From Aedes albopictus (lineage: Eukaryota; Arthropoda; Insecta; Diptera; Culicidae): DNA of 64,000 bases. The notes under the pieces were generated by a model, which was given only the letters and a program-made list of their open reading frames with translations, searched no databases and was not told where the DNA came from. A program made the position numbers and the translations under genes. Positions 1 to 11,568 of the stretch are shown here, piece by piece. Each line of letters opens with the position of its first letter. Position 1 is the stretch's first letter. The DNA lies in NCBI RefSeq assembly GCF_035046485.1, contig NC_085136.1:324660175-324724174 (forward strand), given 5' to 3'.

Positions 1-965
1 ATCACCCTTTTGACGAGATATTTAGGTTCAATCCAAATCAAGATGCCGGAATGTCTCGAAAAATATGAGAAAACTATAAAGACTCTATTACCCTACAATT
101 GTCTATGTACGCGCCATGCTCTTTTCAATCCTAGTTACTCTATTCACAGGGTTTTCACCAGGGGACTGTTATGGTCTTATTGTTTTCTTACCCCGCATTA
201 AAATTATGCTGCTGTGTTGAAAGATAGGTTGTCAGCTTGAGCCCTACGCTTGAGCCGCTGTTATGCTGGCTACGAAAACATTGCATTGGTGGGATAGGGA
301 TGCCAATTCCTTGGTTTTCACACCTGCCGCTAAATGCCGAAATAATCATTAACTTGTATTAAGGACAAACGTCTTGAAATCCCGGTTCAACAGTGCATCA
401 AAACTTCAGACGCACTAATCTCAAGAAGCAAGCTTCAAACAACAATGCATTTAATTATTCTGTTTTTGCTCACTTGTAATAAGCTTAAAAAAAGAAGCTC
501 AGGTGCGCTGGTTTTATTTAGAAAGAGATTTGTGCCCTCAAAATCGTGAGTAGGTGCCAAAGTCGGCCATTGTGGCGGCCATATTGGGATTCTAACAAGT
601 CTGTCCTTAAAGTAACCTATAATTCATGGTAGCGAAAACAGACAATAAAAACAAAGCATCTGGCATCCCTTGCTCTGCTTTCGCGCGCACTCTTATCCAT
701 TTTCGAACATCGTGGATTCCAATTGGAATCTAGTGCGAATGTGAGTGCCAACACAAACGCAAAAGTCTGCGTTCCGTCTTTCGCATTGCCGGTATCACCA
801 CAGCTGATCTGTCATTCGGTGGACCGGTGAGTGACCGTATGTTGATGTTTTTATTTGTTCGGATTTTTTGCCGACTATCTGTGGCTCCATTTTACCTGTT
901 GAACGATAAATTTCCAAGCTCAATAGAGCAAAGTGTTTTGATTAGTAATTTGATCTCGTTGTGCG
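1..965. other. Upstream flank of the fused gene, nothing firm
   Basis: No convincing coding sequence or repeat family was recognised. The last 200 bases must hold the 5' UTR and core promoter of the kinase gene that starts at 966. No TATA box stands out at a plausible distance, and no start site can be fixed from sequence alone. Confidence 0.4.
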
Positions 966-3549
966 ATGGATAAATATGCCATCAGTAATTTGGTGGGCGA
1001 AGGTTCCTTCGGGAAGGTATACAAAGCGATAGACAAGCAGAGCAAAACGACCGTCGCACTGAAAATCATTAGCAAGGTAAGATTTCAACCCAAAGCCAAC
1101 AATGGCGACCAAAAACATAAACAAATCGTTCTTTCGAATGGTTTCAGAGAGGACGATCGGGACGGGAGCTGAAAGGCCTCCGTGGAGAATGTGAAATTCA
1201 ACGAAATCTACAGCATCCAAACATCATTCGGATGGTGGATTCGTTCGAAACGGAGAACGAAATCATCGCCGTCACGGAATTTGCGAAAACCGATCTGCAC
1301 AGTGAGCTACGGGATGGTTCGCTGGGCGAACCGAAGACTCAGAAAATCACGTACGATCTGGTGTCGGCATTGTATTACCTGCACTCACATCGCATTTTGC
1401 ATAGGGATTTAAAACCGCAAAACATCCTCTTGGATCGGAATAAGACTGCGAAACTGTGCGACTTTGGATTTGCTAGGAATATGACGATGGGAACTCACGT
1501 TCTGACATCTATCAAAGGAACTCCACTTTACATGGCTCCGGAACTGCTGGAGGCCAAACCGTACGATCACAATGCGGACTTGTGGTCGCTGGGTTGTATT
1601 ATCTACGAAATGCTTGCTGGAGAACCTCCGTTCAGTTCCACCTCTATGATCCATCTAGTGAAACTAATACGCAATCAGTACATCAAGTGGCCCAGTTTTC
1701 TTACATCAAATTGCATTTCGTTTGTGCAAGGGCTGCTGGAGCGAGACACCAGTCATCGCATGCCGTGGTCCCAAATCATAAACCACCCATTCGTGAAGGG
1801 GCACATTGTGATACTGAAAGAGGACATACCGGAGTCACCCTTCACGAATCCACTCACTGCTTCACAAAGCAACGAAAAACGGAAGCAAACCAATCGAATA
1901 ATGTACGGCGAAAACTTCGAGTACGTTAAGTATGGAACGAAACGTCCAACGAAAGCCACGAAAGGATCGAACGAAGAAGATCTTGCCTCTTCTAGAGATA
2001 GTATGAATGTCATTCTGCAAAGTGACATGGAGCATTTGGAAACTGATGCAGAGGATGCCGGAGCGACGTCAATCCGAAGAACCAGTTTGCCGGAGGTCGA
2101 TAAGAGTCCGTTTAGAGAAAACGACGATCTCCGCCCAATTATTCCGGAAGATTTCACCGTTGAATATCATCATCCTTTGGGCGAAAATGCCGAAATCGTT
2201 GAAGACAACCCAAACCTGGTCATGAACAACTTCAACGACAACTTCCCTCTGTTAGACAAGACTGCGCAAAAGATAATCTCAACCGATGAACTCGCGAATA
2301 GACTGAATAGCATTAACCTTCATAATCAGTCCCTAAAGTTCAAATCCCAAGAACTAGAACGGAGGAAACTCAGCCAAAACATCGACAACTTCTCCGTGCG
2401 ATTAGAATCTGAGCGAAACGCTCAAACCATGACAAACAAATCAAACGAAGAACCTCCGCAACTCGACAAGAAACCTGAAAAAATCACACCAACCCTCCTC
2501 CCGGGCTGGGACTCTTGCGACGAATCTCAAAACCCCCCGATCGAAAACGAAGAATGGCTTGTGTTCCTGCAGAAATCCATGCAGGAAATCCTCGATGGCG
2601 AGCTGGACTCCCTCAAGCAACAGAACTTTGTCAGCATTATCGTAGCCCCACTCCGGAACTGCCGGGCCAGTGCCAAAGTGATCGAAAATGTAGCCCACCT
2701 TCTGAGCCTGCCACTTGCCATCGACGCACCTCCTGCCATTCTTCACGACATCCTGAGCGTCTACGCCGAACTGAAACTCGTCCCTAACCTGGTGTACGCC
2801 TCCAAGCTGCTGTGCAACAAAAAGCTCAACTCGTCCAACAGCGAGAGCCAATCGTCCCCAATCCCGACTCCTTTAACCACCTCCAACTCCTCAATCCGAC
2901 TTCTATCGTCCCTGGATGGCGACGAGGTCAAAACTCTAACCGCAGTGTACGATCTGATCTGCTACCTGGTGCACTCCGGGGAGAACTTCCTGAAGCAGTT
3001 CTGCGACGCGATCGAGATCCTCGGTGTGAAGGAGCTGTTCGTGAACTTTATCAATGCCGTTCGATCGTCGGAGGAGTACGTCCGACTGAGCTGTGCCATT
3101 CTGGCCGTGCTGAACTGTGCCCTACGGGAACTGCCGGAGAATGCGGAGATCGTGGAACAAATAGTGTTCCACGAGAATGTGAACCTGATACAGATGTTGC
3201 GGCATGGGGATTCCATATTGAGGTGAAGATCTTGGGGAATGAAGATGTACGAATCGAGTCGTAACCTTTTTTTTATTTGCAGACACAGAACGTGCATGCT
3301 GTTGAGGATCTTGGCGCGCTTCAGTTGCTTGGCTTTGCAGAAGCATTGGAACAACGAGATCAAAGAATCGTTGGAGTATCTGTTGGATGATCAAGACGTG
3401 GATATCAATACGGTAAGTTACTTTAATACGATGGATTTGCTTAATCTCTATTCTAATGGTTGAACTCTTTTTTCTATCAACAGGAAGCGAAATGTGCATT
3501 GGATGAGTTTAAATACCTTTCCTTCATAACTGCGGACGCGGCAAGTTGA
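966..3549 (+). CDS. fu: Serine/threonine kinase Fused (Hedgehog signalling), four exons
   Basis: Exons: 966-1076, 1148-3222, 3283-3412 and 3484-3549. The three introns (71, 60 and 71 bp) all have GT-AG ends, and the splice phases join into 793 codons, close to Drosophila Fused. The N-terminal kinase domain shows the glycine loop GEGSFGKVY (residues 11-19), the ATP lysine K33 in VALKIISK, the catalytic loop HRDLKPQN (D124), DFG (D142) and the activation-loop end APE (E169). The stretch from HVLTSIKGTPLYMAPELL is nearly the same as in Drosophila Fused as I remember it. The part after about residue 260 is the less conserved regulatory tail. In the family, Fused acts in the cytoplasm with Costal2 and Suppressor of fused to pass the Smoothened signal to Ci/Gli. 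The first exon ends exactly after the ATP lysine segment, and the start ATG opens directly into the kinase fold, so the start is firm. Confidence 0.93.
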
Positions 3550-3554
3550 ATAAA
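3549..3554 (+). terminator. AATAAA polyadenylation signal of fused
   Basis: The hexamer AATAAA shares its first base with the last base of the fused stop codon (TGA, 3547-3549). If it is used, the 3' UTR is only about 20-30 bases long. A second downstream signal cannot be excluded. Confidence 0.45.
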
Positions 3555-3939
3555 CGGTTGAGTGAATTTGTTTACATTGGTTAACACTAGAGAAGATATC
3601 ACATTTCCCAAGATCTTTATGATGATTTCGAGGTTCTTCGAAGATATCATGTAAAAGACATGCCTTCATTTTAATAGTATTTCAAATGCATATTGGTTTT
3701 CCGAAGTTCCATTTTTTAGGCGTGGGCACGCTTCTTTTTCCACAAGGGTCACTTAAATGTTCACTATCAATGTTCTTCAATTTGCAAATGGCTCCAATTA
3801 CCTTTCTGTTGAGGTGGAAAAAGTTCAATTTGTACTTTTGGTTTTTGATCTATTGATGAGCTACCACAATTTAGCAGTTAACAAGAAATATTAGTCAACC
3901 TCCTCCAACACCACCACTGATGATTTGCAAAATTTGTCC

Positions 3940-6130
3940 AAGAGTTCCTCTAGAGATTCCTCCAGAAATTTTCCTTGGCACTTTTTTTTTTTTTGAGAGT
4001 TTCTCAAAAAAATTCACATTTTTTTCTACGGGAATTTCACTAGTAATTTCTTTGGAAATTCTTTTGTTTTGATTCTTCTAGAGTATTTCCAAAAAAATCC
4101 TCCAGAGATTGTCTTGATTTGATATTTCTTTACAGTTTCTTACAAGATAACAAGAAGCATTTCTAGACGGAAATTCTCCAAATGTTTCTTCGCAGATTTC
4201 TCGAGATATCTTGCGAGATACTATGGATGTTAGCTTTTTTTCAGGGACTCTTTTAGAAATTCTTGCAGGAATTCCTCCAGAGATCCTTTAAGGCATTCCT
4301 CCATATATTTTCCTGTGATGCCATCAATAATTATGACAGTGATTTCCACAGTAATTTCTTCTGAAACTCCTACACGAATTAATCCGTGGCATAACTCCAG
4401 ACATTTCTCTAGAAAATTCTCAAGACATTCTTCTAGAAGTTCTTTCAGGGATTTTCCCAAACGTTGCTCCAAGTTCTCCAAGGACTGCTTCATAAATTCA
4501 TGTTGTGATGTATTCAGACCTTTATTCAGGAATTTATGTAGACATTTAACCGGAAGGATCTTCAGGAGTTTTTGAAGTGCTTTATTGCTTCATACTTCTC
4601 AGGGATGTTCTCAATAACTTATTCTAGGACTATCTGGAGAGAATTCTTCAGCTCTTTCAGGTATTCCTTTGGAGATTCCTTTAAAAATGAATTCTTTCCT
4701 TCAGAAATAAACTCAATGATTCCTGAAACAGTTCCTCCAGGGCTTTGATTTTCGAAAAATTCAGCAGGACTTCTTCTCGTATCTTCTGTTCTTTGCGTTC
4801 TTTTGCTTGAAACATTCCACCATGGATTCTTTTAGAAACTCCTCAAGGGTGTTCGTTACAAATTTATTCAGGGGTTTCCTTGAAAACTACTTTGGAAGTT
4901 CGTTAGAAAAAACGATAGTATTTTTTTGAGAAATTCCTCCACAAATTTCAATTTTCTTTAATACATTAAAAATTCCTCAAGAAGGTTCTCATGAAATTCT
5001 TCCAGGAATTTCTTCAGAGATATCTCGGGGAATTTCTCTAGGTGTTTCCCCATGAATTATCCAATAATTCTTCCAACGATTAGTTGAGAAATTGCTTAAA
5101 GGATTTTAGTCCAGGAATCCTTCCAGATTTTTTTTAAAGATTTTTCTCGAAGAGTCTCCACAGCAGGGATGTCATATATACAGGTTTATCTGTATTATAC
5201 AGATGATTAAGAATCCGTACAGATTTCGTTTTATATGCAAATCAGATTTTTGAGCTATAGTAGCTATTTTTTGTGTGGGATACAGATTTTTCACCCACAT
5301 TTTGTATGGGATAGAAATTTTTGAAAATAGTCATACAGATTTTTCAAAAAATCATCTGGCATCTCTGCTCCACAGGTTCTTTGAGGGATTTCTTCAAATC
5401 ATCCTAAAAGGATTCCTTTGGAAATCCAAAAATACCTCCGGTTTTTTTTGTGCAATTTTTAAAAGAACTGCAGAAAAAAAATCTGTAAGAATCTTTGAAG
5501 TAATTCCAGGAGATATTTCTGTTGGAATTTCAGGAGCTCGTTCAAAACGAACCTTTGTAGGAAATTCTGAAAAGACCCTTAAAGAAATTGCTTGTGGAAC
5601 TCCTAAAGAGACTTCAGAAGGATTTGCCACATGATTTTTCATTATAGTTCCTGTCAAACTCAATGTATGTATGTATTTTTGAAGGTATCACAGGGAAATT
5701 TCTGAAGCAATTTCAGCAAAAAAAAACCTTGAAAAATCCTGGAAGAAAACCAGAGAAAACTTCTTGGGAAATTCTTGATGAAACTCAAAATAAATTCATT
5801 GAGAAACTTTATAAGTGTTCTTGGAGAATGCCTTCAAAAGAGTACTCGGAAGAAATCCGACAAATCTTTTGAATAATTTACTATGTAATTTCTGGGACAT
5901 ATATCTGGTTAAATTTATGATTTCATGGAAAAAAAATCCTGGAAGTGTCTTTTGAGGAAGTGCTGGAAGATTTTTTTTTAAATATACAGAGAAATACTAC
6001 TGCACCTCCTGATATAATGTTTGAATAAATTTCTGCAGAAATCTTTGGAGGAATTCCTGCAGATGAGAACAAGGGAGTGTTCAGGTGGAAGAGCTCAGAA
6101 AAATGGGTTCCAAGGAGCAGTTCAGGTGAT
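3940..6130. repeat. Family A degenerate 12-bp repeat, block 1
   Basis: Long, irregular runs of units like ggaattcctcca, agattccttcag and gaaatttctcca follow one another with a period near 12 bases. Because the period is a multiple of three, several frames stay open over 60-120 codons with low-complexity products; these are not genes. A short hAT-type element (5164-5367) is inserted in it. The 390 bases before it (3550-3940) hold nothing recognised. Confidence 0.7.
5164..5367. mobile_element. hAT-type MITE, 204 bp, with 8-bp target duplication
   Basis: The ends are CAGGGATG and CATCTCTG, which are inverted with one mismatch. The 8-bp sequence ctccacag flanks the element directly on both sides (5156-5163 and 5368-5375). 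An 8-bp duplication with CAG-type ends is the hAT signature. The interior is AT-rich with repeated acagattttt motifs and has no coding sequence. Confidence 0.75.
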
Positions 6131-6135
6131 TTCAA

Positions 6136-6625
6136 GAATGACCCCTGAGACCCTCTGGAACCCCCTGTAACGTCCCCGAGAACCTCCTCTCCTGGACTCT
6201 CTGGGAACTTTCTGGAAACTCCCTTGATGTCATCTTCAGGAATTCCTCCAAAGATTCTTACAGAAATTTATTCAGATATTATTTCAGCAGTTCCAGTGGA
6301 ATTCCTCCGTATACTTTCATAAAAAAATATCTTCCAGTACTTCCTCCAAAGACACCTCTCGGATTTTTTCCATGGATTCATAAGAAAATACTACTGAGAC
6401 CCTGGAACCCCAAAAACGCCTCTGAGACCTCTCGGTACCCCATTTAACCCCCCGGGACTCCTTTGAAATGCCCCTTAGACACTGTATTGTCACCTGAGAC
6501 CCATACACGCCCTTGAGACCTCCCGATACCTGATCCGAAATCTCCAGGTACCACCCTGAAACTCCTTGGATCCCCCTGAAACGCCGCTGCAAGCCCCCTT
6601 TGCTTTCCCCTATAAACGCCTTCTG
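6136..6625 (-). repeat. Family B repeat (ttcaggggcg type), minus orientation
   Basis: The plus strand shows runs such as ccctgagaccc, ccctgaaacgcc and ctggaacccc. This is the reverse complement of the ttcagggg repeat found at 40.8, 50 and 52.9 kb. It directly abuts family A block 1, and a short stretch of family A (about 6236-6350) lies inside it. Confidence 0.55.
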
Positions 6626-6989
6626 GCCACAGAGAACAGACATTTAAGCTCGAACAAAAATACGTCGAAATCGTGTGTAAAGGATTTAAGTGTACCTCAA
6701 CGCCACCAACGCAGACTGCCCCACATATAAAGTCGATTTGACCCCACGATGGTAGCGCAGTGTACATCACACTAGCCCACAATGCGCCCAAAAACTGCGA
6801 GCACTGGAAACAAATTTGACAACACAACAATGTAAGTGGTGGGACTCTAGCGCCACGCAACGGGAGCATAACCACATACTCTGATATGATCGTTACCAAG
6901 TTTTACACAAGGTAGAAAGCGGAGATAGACGTCTGTTCTCTGTGTTCTGGCTGCCATTAACATAGTTACCGTCATTACATTTTCTTAAA

Positions 6990-7060
6990 ATTTCTCCGAC
7001 CGACAGGGGCATCGAAACCAACGTATCCGGTTTGGCGATCCATACCCGACCAGAAGCTCC
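6990..7060 (-). mobile_element. tRNA-like SINE fragment
   Basis: On the minus strand, a segment reading ggtcgggtatggatcgcc, then ggtttcgatgcc, resembles the anticodon arm and B box of the Feilai-type SINE at 22694-22990. The A-box half is missing and is replaced by the ataacaaa-rich block. The bases 6630-6990 hold no recognised feature. Confidence 0.45.
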
Positions 7061-7330
7061 CAACAAGATTATAACAAAATTATAACAACTGTTGTTAGAA
7101 ATAACACAATTTGATATAATTTTGTTGGAAGGATTCGTATATGTGAATAACCATAACAAAACTGTAACAAAATTTGTTATTATTTTAAAAACAAAACTTG
7201 TATCATTTATAAAACAAATATATAACAGCATTTGTTACATTATGCATATCAAAGTAAACGCCTAAAACAAAATATCGTAACACATTTATTGTAGTATTTG
7301 CTACATTTTTTGTAACAAAATAATTTCAAA
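7060..7330. repeat. ataacaaa-rich AT repeat
   Basis: Many copies of ataacaaaatt, ttgttataat and variants occur on both strands, giving a low-complexity, self-complementary block. Similar blocks are at 11280-11520 and at both ends of 47862-49136. Here, as at 11.5 kb, it abuts a tRNA-like SINE fragment. Confidence 0.55.
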
Positions 7331-7969
7331 ATGTGTTAGGTTTTTTATATTGACGCGAAAAAGTTTGATCATTTTTGTAATACTGGTCACTCGAGTCAAA
7401 AGCCATAAAATAAAACTTATAGCATTCATTTAAAACGCAACGCTAGAATCATGTTTTAACAACTCCCCCTCTGCCGTTACGCTTTTTTGTATGAAAGTCC
7501 TAAAATTTTTGTATGGACCGTTACGTTCGGTTGTACTTTTCCCTCTCCCTTGAGCAACGCGTAATTTGGGGACTGCGTCATATTTGTTTAAAAAATCTGC
7601 AACAGAGTTATCATTTAGTTATAATCTGCCAAATTCTTCCCAAACCAGCAGTGTGTTGTAGTGTTTTAAAGAACACACTTTCTGCTGGAAGCTGTGGCGA
7701 AGAACCTGTTGGCGCAACAGCACAGTGTTTTCTAGAATCTAGATGATGTTGGGTTGGTGTTGTAGCATAAATGTTAAGTCTTGTCTGGTGTGAAACAAAA
7801 CAAGTAAACATTGACAATCTTCCCCTTCATCAGATCATTAGCTTTTCTTTCTTCTCTGTTAACCTTAGTTTTGTATTCTTACGCGATAGGTAGTCGGGCA
7901 AACAACGTGAAAAAAGGTTTGGAACTTTTTATCAGACCGTTTTCAAATTTTAGTAGGATATCAAAGATA
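7331..7969. other. No recognised feature
   Basis: Neither strand shows splice-consistent coding sequence. A 77-codon open frame at 7513-7746 has no domain, signal or neighbour support. Confidence 0.4.
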
Positions 7970-8192
7970 CAGTAGACGTTCGATAACTGCAACAGGTTTA
8001 CGTTTCATTTAGGGAAATCCGATAACTGGAACGCCTGACAGTATCAACAAACCATCAACTGACATTAAATGAACGTGAACTTCATCCATCTGTTCATTTG
8101 GGCTAACATGGCGCACCATTTTGACATTTGGAGGTGCTTGCAGTTAAAAAGCATTGCGGTTAAACCGCTTGCACTGACCGAACGTCTATTGT
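7970..8192. mobile_element. MITE with AGACGTTCG inverted ends
   Basis: The left end reads CAGTAGACGTTCGATAACTG and the reverse complement of the right end reads CAATAGACGTTCGGTCAGTG, so the inverted repeats are imperfect but clear. The length is about 223 bp and there is no coding content. A TA duplication is possible on the left but the right flank is TG. Confidence 0.6.
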
Positions 8193-8380
8193 GATAACCT
8201 TTCTGAAAGTAACCGTTTCCGAGATATTCGGAATTTGACTTCATGAGTAATATGTAAGAAGATGCGCTATTTTCATAAGTTATTCGATGTTCTATCAACA
8301 ACATTGTGTTATTTCCAACACATTTGTATACCCCAAAAACAATCACTCACTTGATTGGACAAACAGTTCGAAAGTTATAT

Positions 8381-8728
8381 TAAGGCGAAACTGGAAGCAT
8401 TTCCTCACTTTTTGGTTTTTGATTTTTTATAAATTAACTAAGCAATATTTTCAGAATCGGTTTTCGTACACATGTAGAGTATGGATCAAGGTATCTCCTA
8501 ATTTTTTTTCGTGGTGGAAAATGTTTTTCGTTTTTGCTGAAACCATTTTTGAATAAAATTTTACAAAAAAATGGTTTCTGCAAAAATGGAAAACTTTTTC
8601 CACCACAAAAAAATTCAGAAATCCATGCTCTACATTTGCACGAAAACCGATTTTGAAAATATTGCTTCGTTATTTAATGAAAAATCAAAAACCAAAAAAA
8701 TGAGAAAAAGCTTCCAGTTTTGCCTTAA
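8381..8728. repeat. 348-bp foldback element
   Basis: Two arms of about 170 bases are inverted copies of each other around a centre near 8555. The outer ends are taaggcgaaactggaagc and its near complement at 8709-8728. The arms also share gtggtggaaaatg, gaaaaccgatt and the aaaaatcaaaaacc stretch. A related, more decayed copy lies at 50220-50655. Confidence 0.75.
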
Positions 8729-9008
8729 AATTGTGAACTTCATTTTGTAGAAACGAATGAAGTTTCTAACGTGAAATGATGATAATGCGTTGTTTTTATT
8801 GATAAACTCTAAGTAAGAACAAAGATATACAGCTTTAGAATAAGTGAATTCTCAGTTTGTTAATCAATCATGCGTTTTATTGTTTTGTCATTTCTGCGTG
8901 AGCATCCCTATCAACCAGATTCGAATTTTCTTTATAGTGCCTTATCTGACGATAGTGTTCGCCATCGATTCAATACAAATCGATATCCATCGATATCGAA
9001 AATCTCTC

Positions 9009-9024
9009 ACTGGTTGACCGGGAT
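9009..9024. repeat. Left 16-bp target-site duplication of ORF1-only LINE
   Basis: ACTGGTTGACCGGGAT occurs here and again at 10151-10166 in the same orientation. The copies flank a poly(T)-started element, as expected for target-primed reverse transcription of a minus-oriented retroposon. Confidence 0.8.
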
Positions 9025-10150
9025 TTTTTTACTATTTCTTTATTTGACAGGCCTAGACGCCCGAAGGCTTTACGAGGCCAATAGAACCTTTTTTCATTTT
9101 GAATTAGACAAACTAACAGAATCACAGCCACTCTGTGACTCTTGAATACCACACATTTTTTTCTTCTCCTTTCCGCGCTTAGTTGACAGCCGCCGTTCAT
9201 TGGTTTCACAATTGATCTCATATGGTGAAGATGAGCTATCGGTCTCGCCGTCATCGTTGTCGTCGCCGTCATCGTCGTCGTCGCCTCCATTCGTGCTCTG
9301 TTGGTCGACTTGGGCAGCTTGATTTGTAGGTACGCTATTGTTTTCGCGTTCGATAAGCGCACGCTTACTTCTCGCCACTATTTCGATGAATGTTTCAGGG
9401 GAGGATGGGGTCGATTGACTGCTGCACATCGGTGGGAAATCGGCATCGGAGAAAATTTGTTCGTTTGATTGAGGGGGAGCTGCCGCTGTTGCTGCTGCTG
9501 TTGTTGTTCTTGTTTCGGGTACGGTCTCTTCCAAGCACCTCTGCTTGGGATGAACCGGCCTGGAGCACCGCCTACAAGTTCGAATTTGGTTCAAGTGCTC
9601 CACATAGCAAATCTCGTCGGCTATTGTGAGATATGAAGGGATCGGTTGTTTGATCCTCATCAATAGCACTCGAACCCCGTTTGGTATACCGACAAAGTAA
9701 TTCTTCCAACGTTCTGTTTGTATGGAAAACACATCCCCGTACTTCATCATGAAGTTAGCGACGGTGGTGTGGGGGACAGAAGGGGGCAGGTCGTGTACTC
9801 GTACCGACACCGCTTCGCTGTCCACATACACCGGGATTTTGAACTGCTTGTCCTTCCAAACAAAAGTCCGTTTGATATTGTGCGCTTTTTCATAGCGCAG
9901 CGCCGTATCATGATCCACCATTTCGATGTATACACAGTTACGCGTGTTGTGTAACTGGATACTTTTAACATCCGAAAGATTTAACTTGAGATCATTTTGA
10001 AGAAACTGCTCAACTTTTCGCACATCGGGTCGCCCGGGAACTACACTTAAATCAACGATTAATGTGTTTTTGCGAAAACTACTCATTTTACCGAATCAAA
10101 GCACGGGGGATCTGGTGAAAGCGTCTGGAGGCTACGAGTGCAGACTGTCA
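9025..10150 (-). mobile_element. ORF1-only LINE derivative (half-LINE), 1126 bp
   Basis: Bounded by 16-bp direct repeats (9009-9024 and 10151-10166). Read on the minus strand it has a 5' leader of about 64 bases, an intact 330-codon gag-like ORF1, a short 3' UTR (about 9025-9093) with an AATAAAG signal, and a poly(A)-like tail seen as plus-strand T7. There is no endonuclease or reverse transcriptase. This layout matches non-autonomous half-LINEs such as mammalian HAL1, which keep ORF1 and lose ORF2. The clean duplication implies it was mobilised in this reduced form, using enzymes supplied by another element. Confidence 0.72.
9094..10086 (-). CDS. LINE ORF1 gag-like nucleic-acid-binding protein
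   Basis: 330 codons, uninterrupted. One retroviral-type zinc knuckle C-X2-C-X4-H-X4-C is visible in CRRCSRPVHPKQRC, near residues 170-183, which suits an RNA-binding ORF1 product. The first 160 residues look like two RRM-sized alpha/beta segments. The C-terminal half is low complexity, with Thr/Ala, Ser/Pro and a strongly acidic Asp run, then a basic KRGKEKKK. A diverged plus-strand relative with stops lies at 13790-14285, sharing runs such as YIEMVDHDTA and KAHNI, so this is a transposon family and not a host gene. The ATG is preceded by the element leader and no better upstream start exists. Whether it is expressed is unknown. Confidence 0.75.
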   Translation of the reverse strand: MSSFRKNTLIVDLSVVPGRPDVRKVEQFLQNDLKLNLSDVKSIQLHNTRNCVYIEMVDHDTALRYEKAHNIKRTFVWKDKQFKIPVYVDSEAVSVRVHDLPPSVPHTTVANFMMKYGDVFSIQTERWKNYFVGIPNGVRVLLMRIKQPIPSYLTIADEICYVEHLNQIRTCRRCSRPVHPKQRCLEETVPETRTTTAAATAAAPPQSNEQIFSDADFPPMCSSQSTPSSPETFIEIVARSKRALIERENNSVPTNQAAQVDQQSTNGGDDDDDGDDNDDGETDSSSSPYEINCETNERRLSTKRGKEKKKMCGIQESQSGCDSVSLSNSK

Positions 10151-10166
10151 ACTGGTTGACCGGGAT

Positions 10167-10726
10167 GTTTCAGGCAATTTGGCCGATAAAACCCTCAAGA
10201 CGAATAGAACAATCCTGTAAAATCATCCTATCTAAAACGACGGATATTGCATGTGCTGCAATTTGCGACCGGACGAACAATGTTTCCGGTACATGGAACT
10301 ACGTTTTGTATGCCTTCCAATACTTTTGAGTTGAATTTTACACAAATGACGTAGGGTGACAATGGGTATTATTGGCAGGTTTGTTCTCTTCGTTAAGGGG
10401 GGTTTTTGTCAGCCAAATTGCTTGAAACTTGACCATATAATTCAGCTTAGTTGGGAAGGATTTGAGACCAACTCTGAGTTCAATAGATTTCAAAAAAACC
10501 CCAAAGACGAAGAGAACAAAACGGCCGAGAATAGGTAATTTCCCCTATCTTGACACTCGAAAACATTGGTTCGATTACAATAAATACCAAAACAGTACTG
10601 CTGTTCTAATTTCGCCAAAAAGTATACCAAGTAGGAACATGGCGAAATCAAAAGTGGAACTAAATAATTATAACATGGAATTTGTTTATTCTACATATTT
10701 TGCTTCGACCTTGGGGAGCATTTGTT
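10167..10726. other. No recognised feature
   Basis: AT-rich sequence without a supported gene. Open frames of 60-88 codons at 10138-10329, 10356-10538 and 10462-10728 show no family resemblance. Confidence 0.35.
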
Positions 10727-10805
10727 AAGTACGTCGCGCTAAACTTGGAAATTTTCAACCCTCCCTGCCTACTCCAAACGTGACGATAAAGTTAATGGAT
10801 GACCC
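10727..10805. mobile_element. Decayed copy of the gtacgtc...ggatg MITE
   Basis: The segments gtacgtcgcgctaaacttgg and ggatgacccctta match the ends of the intact element at 14961-15108 (gtacgtcacgcaaaatttgg and ggatgccc). The outer inverted repeats are lost. Confidence 0.5.
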
Positions 10806-11082
10806 CTTATGTGATAGATTCCATTTCATTGCTTAACATGAAAAAAAAGTGGAATATAACTAATTTATATTTACAGCTGGTATTATATCTGCATATGATA
10901 TAATTGTGATAGATTAAAACAAAATCACTAACGACAAATCAAGTCTATTATACGTCAACGATCTCAATGTGACGTCATACTACCCCGCTCGTGTGCATCT
11001 GACAAACAAGGATTTGAATGAAGAAACTGTAGAAACGTAGAACCAGTATAGCATCTATCACCGCCCTCTTCAAGTGTTGTGA

Positions 11083-11160
11083 TGGCCTCATTGGCAAAGG
11101 CGTCAGATTGCTACCGATGGTAGGTGTCTTGGTTCAAATCCCGTTCGGATCGGAAAATTT
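11083..11160 (+). mobile_element. tRNA-like SINE head
   Basis: Reads gatggcctcattggcaaagg, then tcttggttcaaatcccg, which resemble an A box and a B box at tRNA spacing. There is no clean cloverleaf, so this is a tRNA-derived SINE remnant and not a tRNA gene. The bases 10806-11080 hold a TGACGTCA octamer near 10971 and nothing else recognised. Confidence 0.45.
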
Positions 11161-11279
11161 TATAACGTGCTGGAAACTATTTTGTTATGTTACCTACTTT
11201 TTCTAAAAATAGAATAACACACTTAAAAATATTTATCCAAAAAATGAGTATAAAAATTTAATTTTTACCCTAAAAGGTT

Positions 11280-11568
11280 GTCAAGGAATTATAACACAAT
11301 TTGTTATAATTTTGTTAAATTCTATCATATTTCATGGAACAATTTTGTAATATTTTTGTTATGATCATAACAAAAGTTATAACATTTTTGTTCTTTTCTT
11401 GTGGGATCTTTGTTAGAATTTTTGTTATTTTAACTACTAACGGTACATGTTTTATAACAACCCTTGTTATAAAAAAATATTGTAACAAAATAACACAGTT
11501 TGTTATAATTTTGTAATGTCCATCTAGTCGGGTAGCCTTACCACTAAGGTAGCCGGAGACCACAATTC
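11280..11568. repeat. ataacaaa-rich block abutting a tRNA-like remnant
   Basis: From 11280 to 11518 the sequence is built of ttgttataattttg, ataacaaaag and variants. From 11520 to 11568 the minus strand reads ggtctccggctaccttagtg, like the 5' end of the Feilai-type SINE. The same pairing is seen at 6990-7330. The next 330 bases (11570-11900) show nothing certain; 11720-11735 holds cccaagtaacat, similar to the ends of the 14624-14790 hairpin. Confidence 0.45.

Noticed and set aside
1753..2851. Opposite-strand frames of 134 and 136 codons inside fused
   Set aside because: Shadows of the kinase coding sequence; no motif or codon logic of their own.
10971..10982. Isolated CRE octamer as a regulatory site
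   Set aside because: A single TGACGTCA in intergenic repeat DNA with no nearby promoter is not evidence of function.
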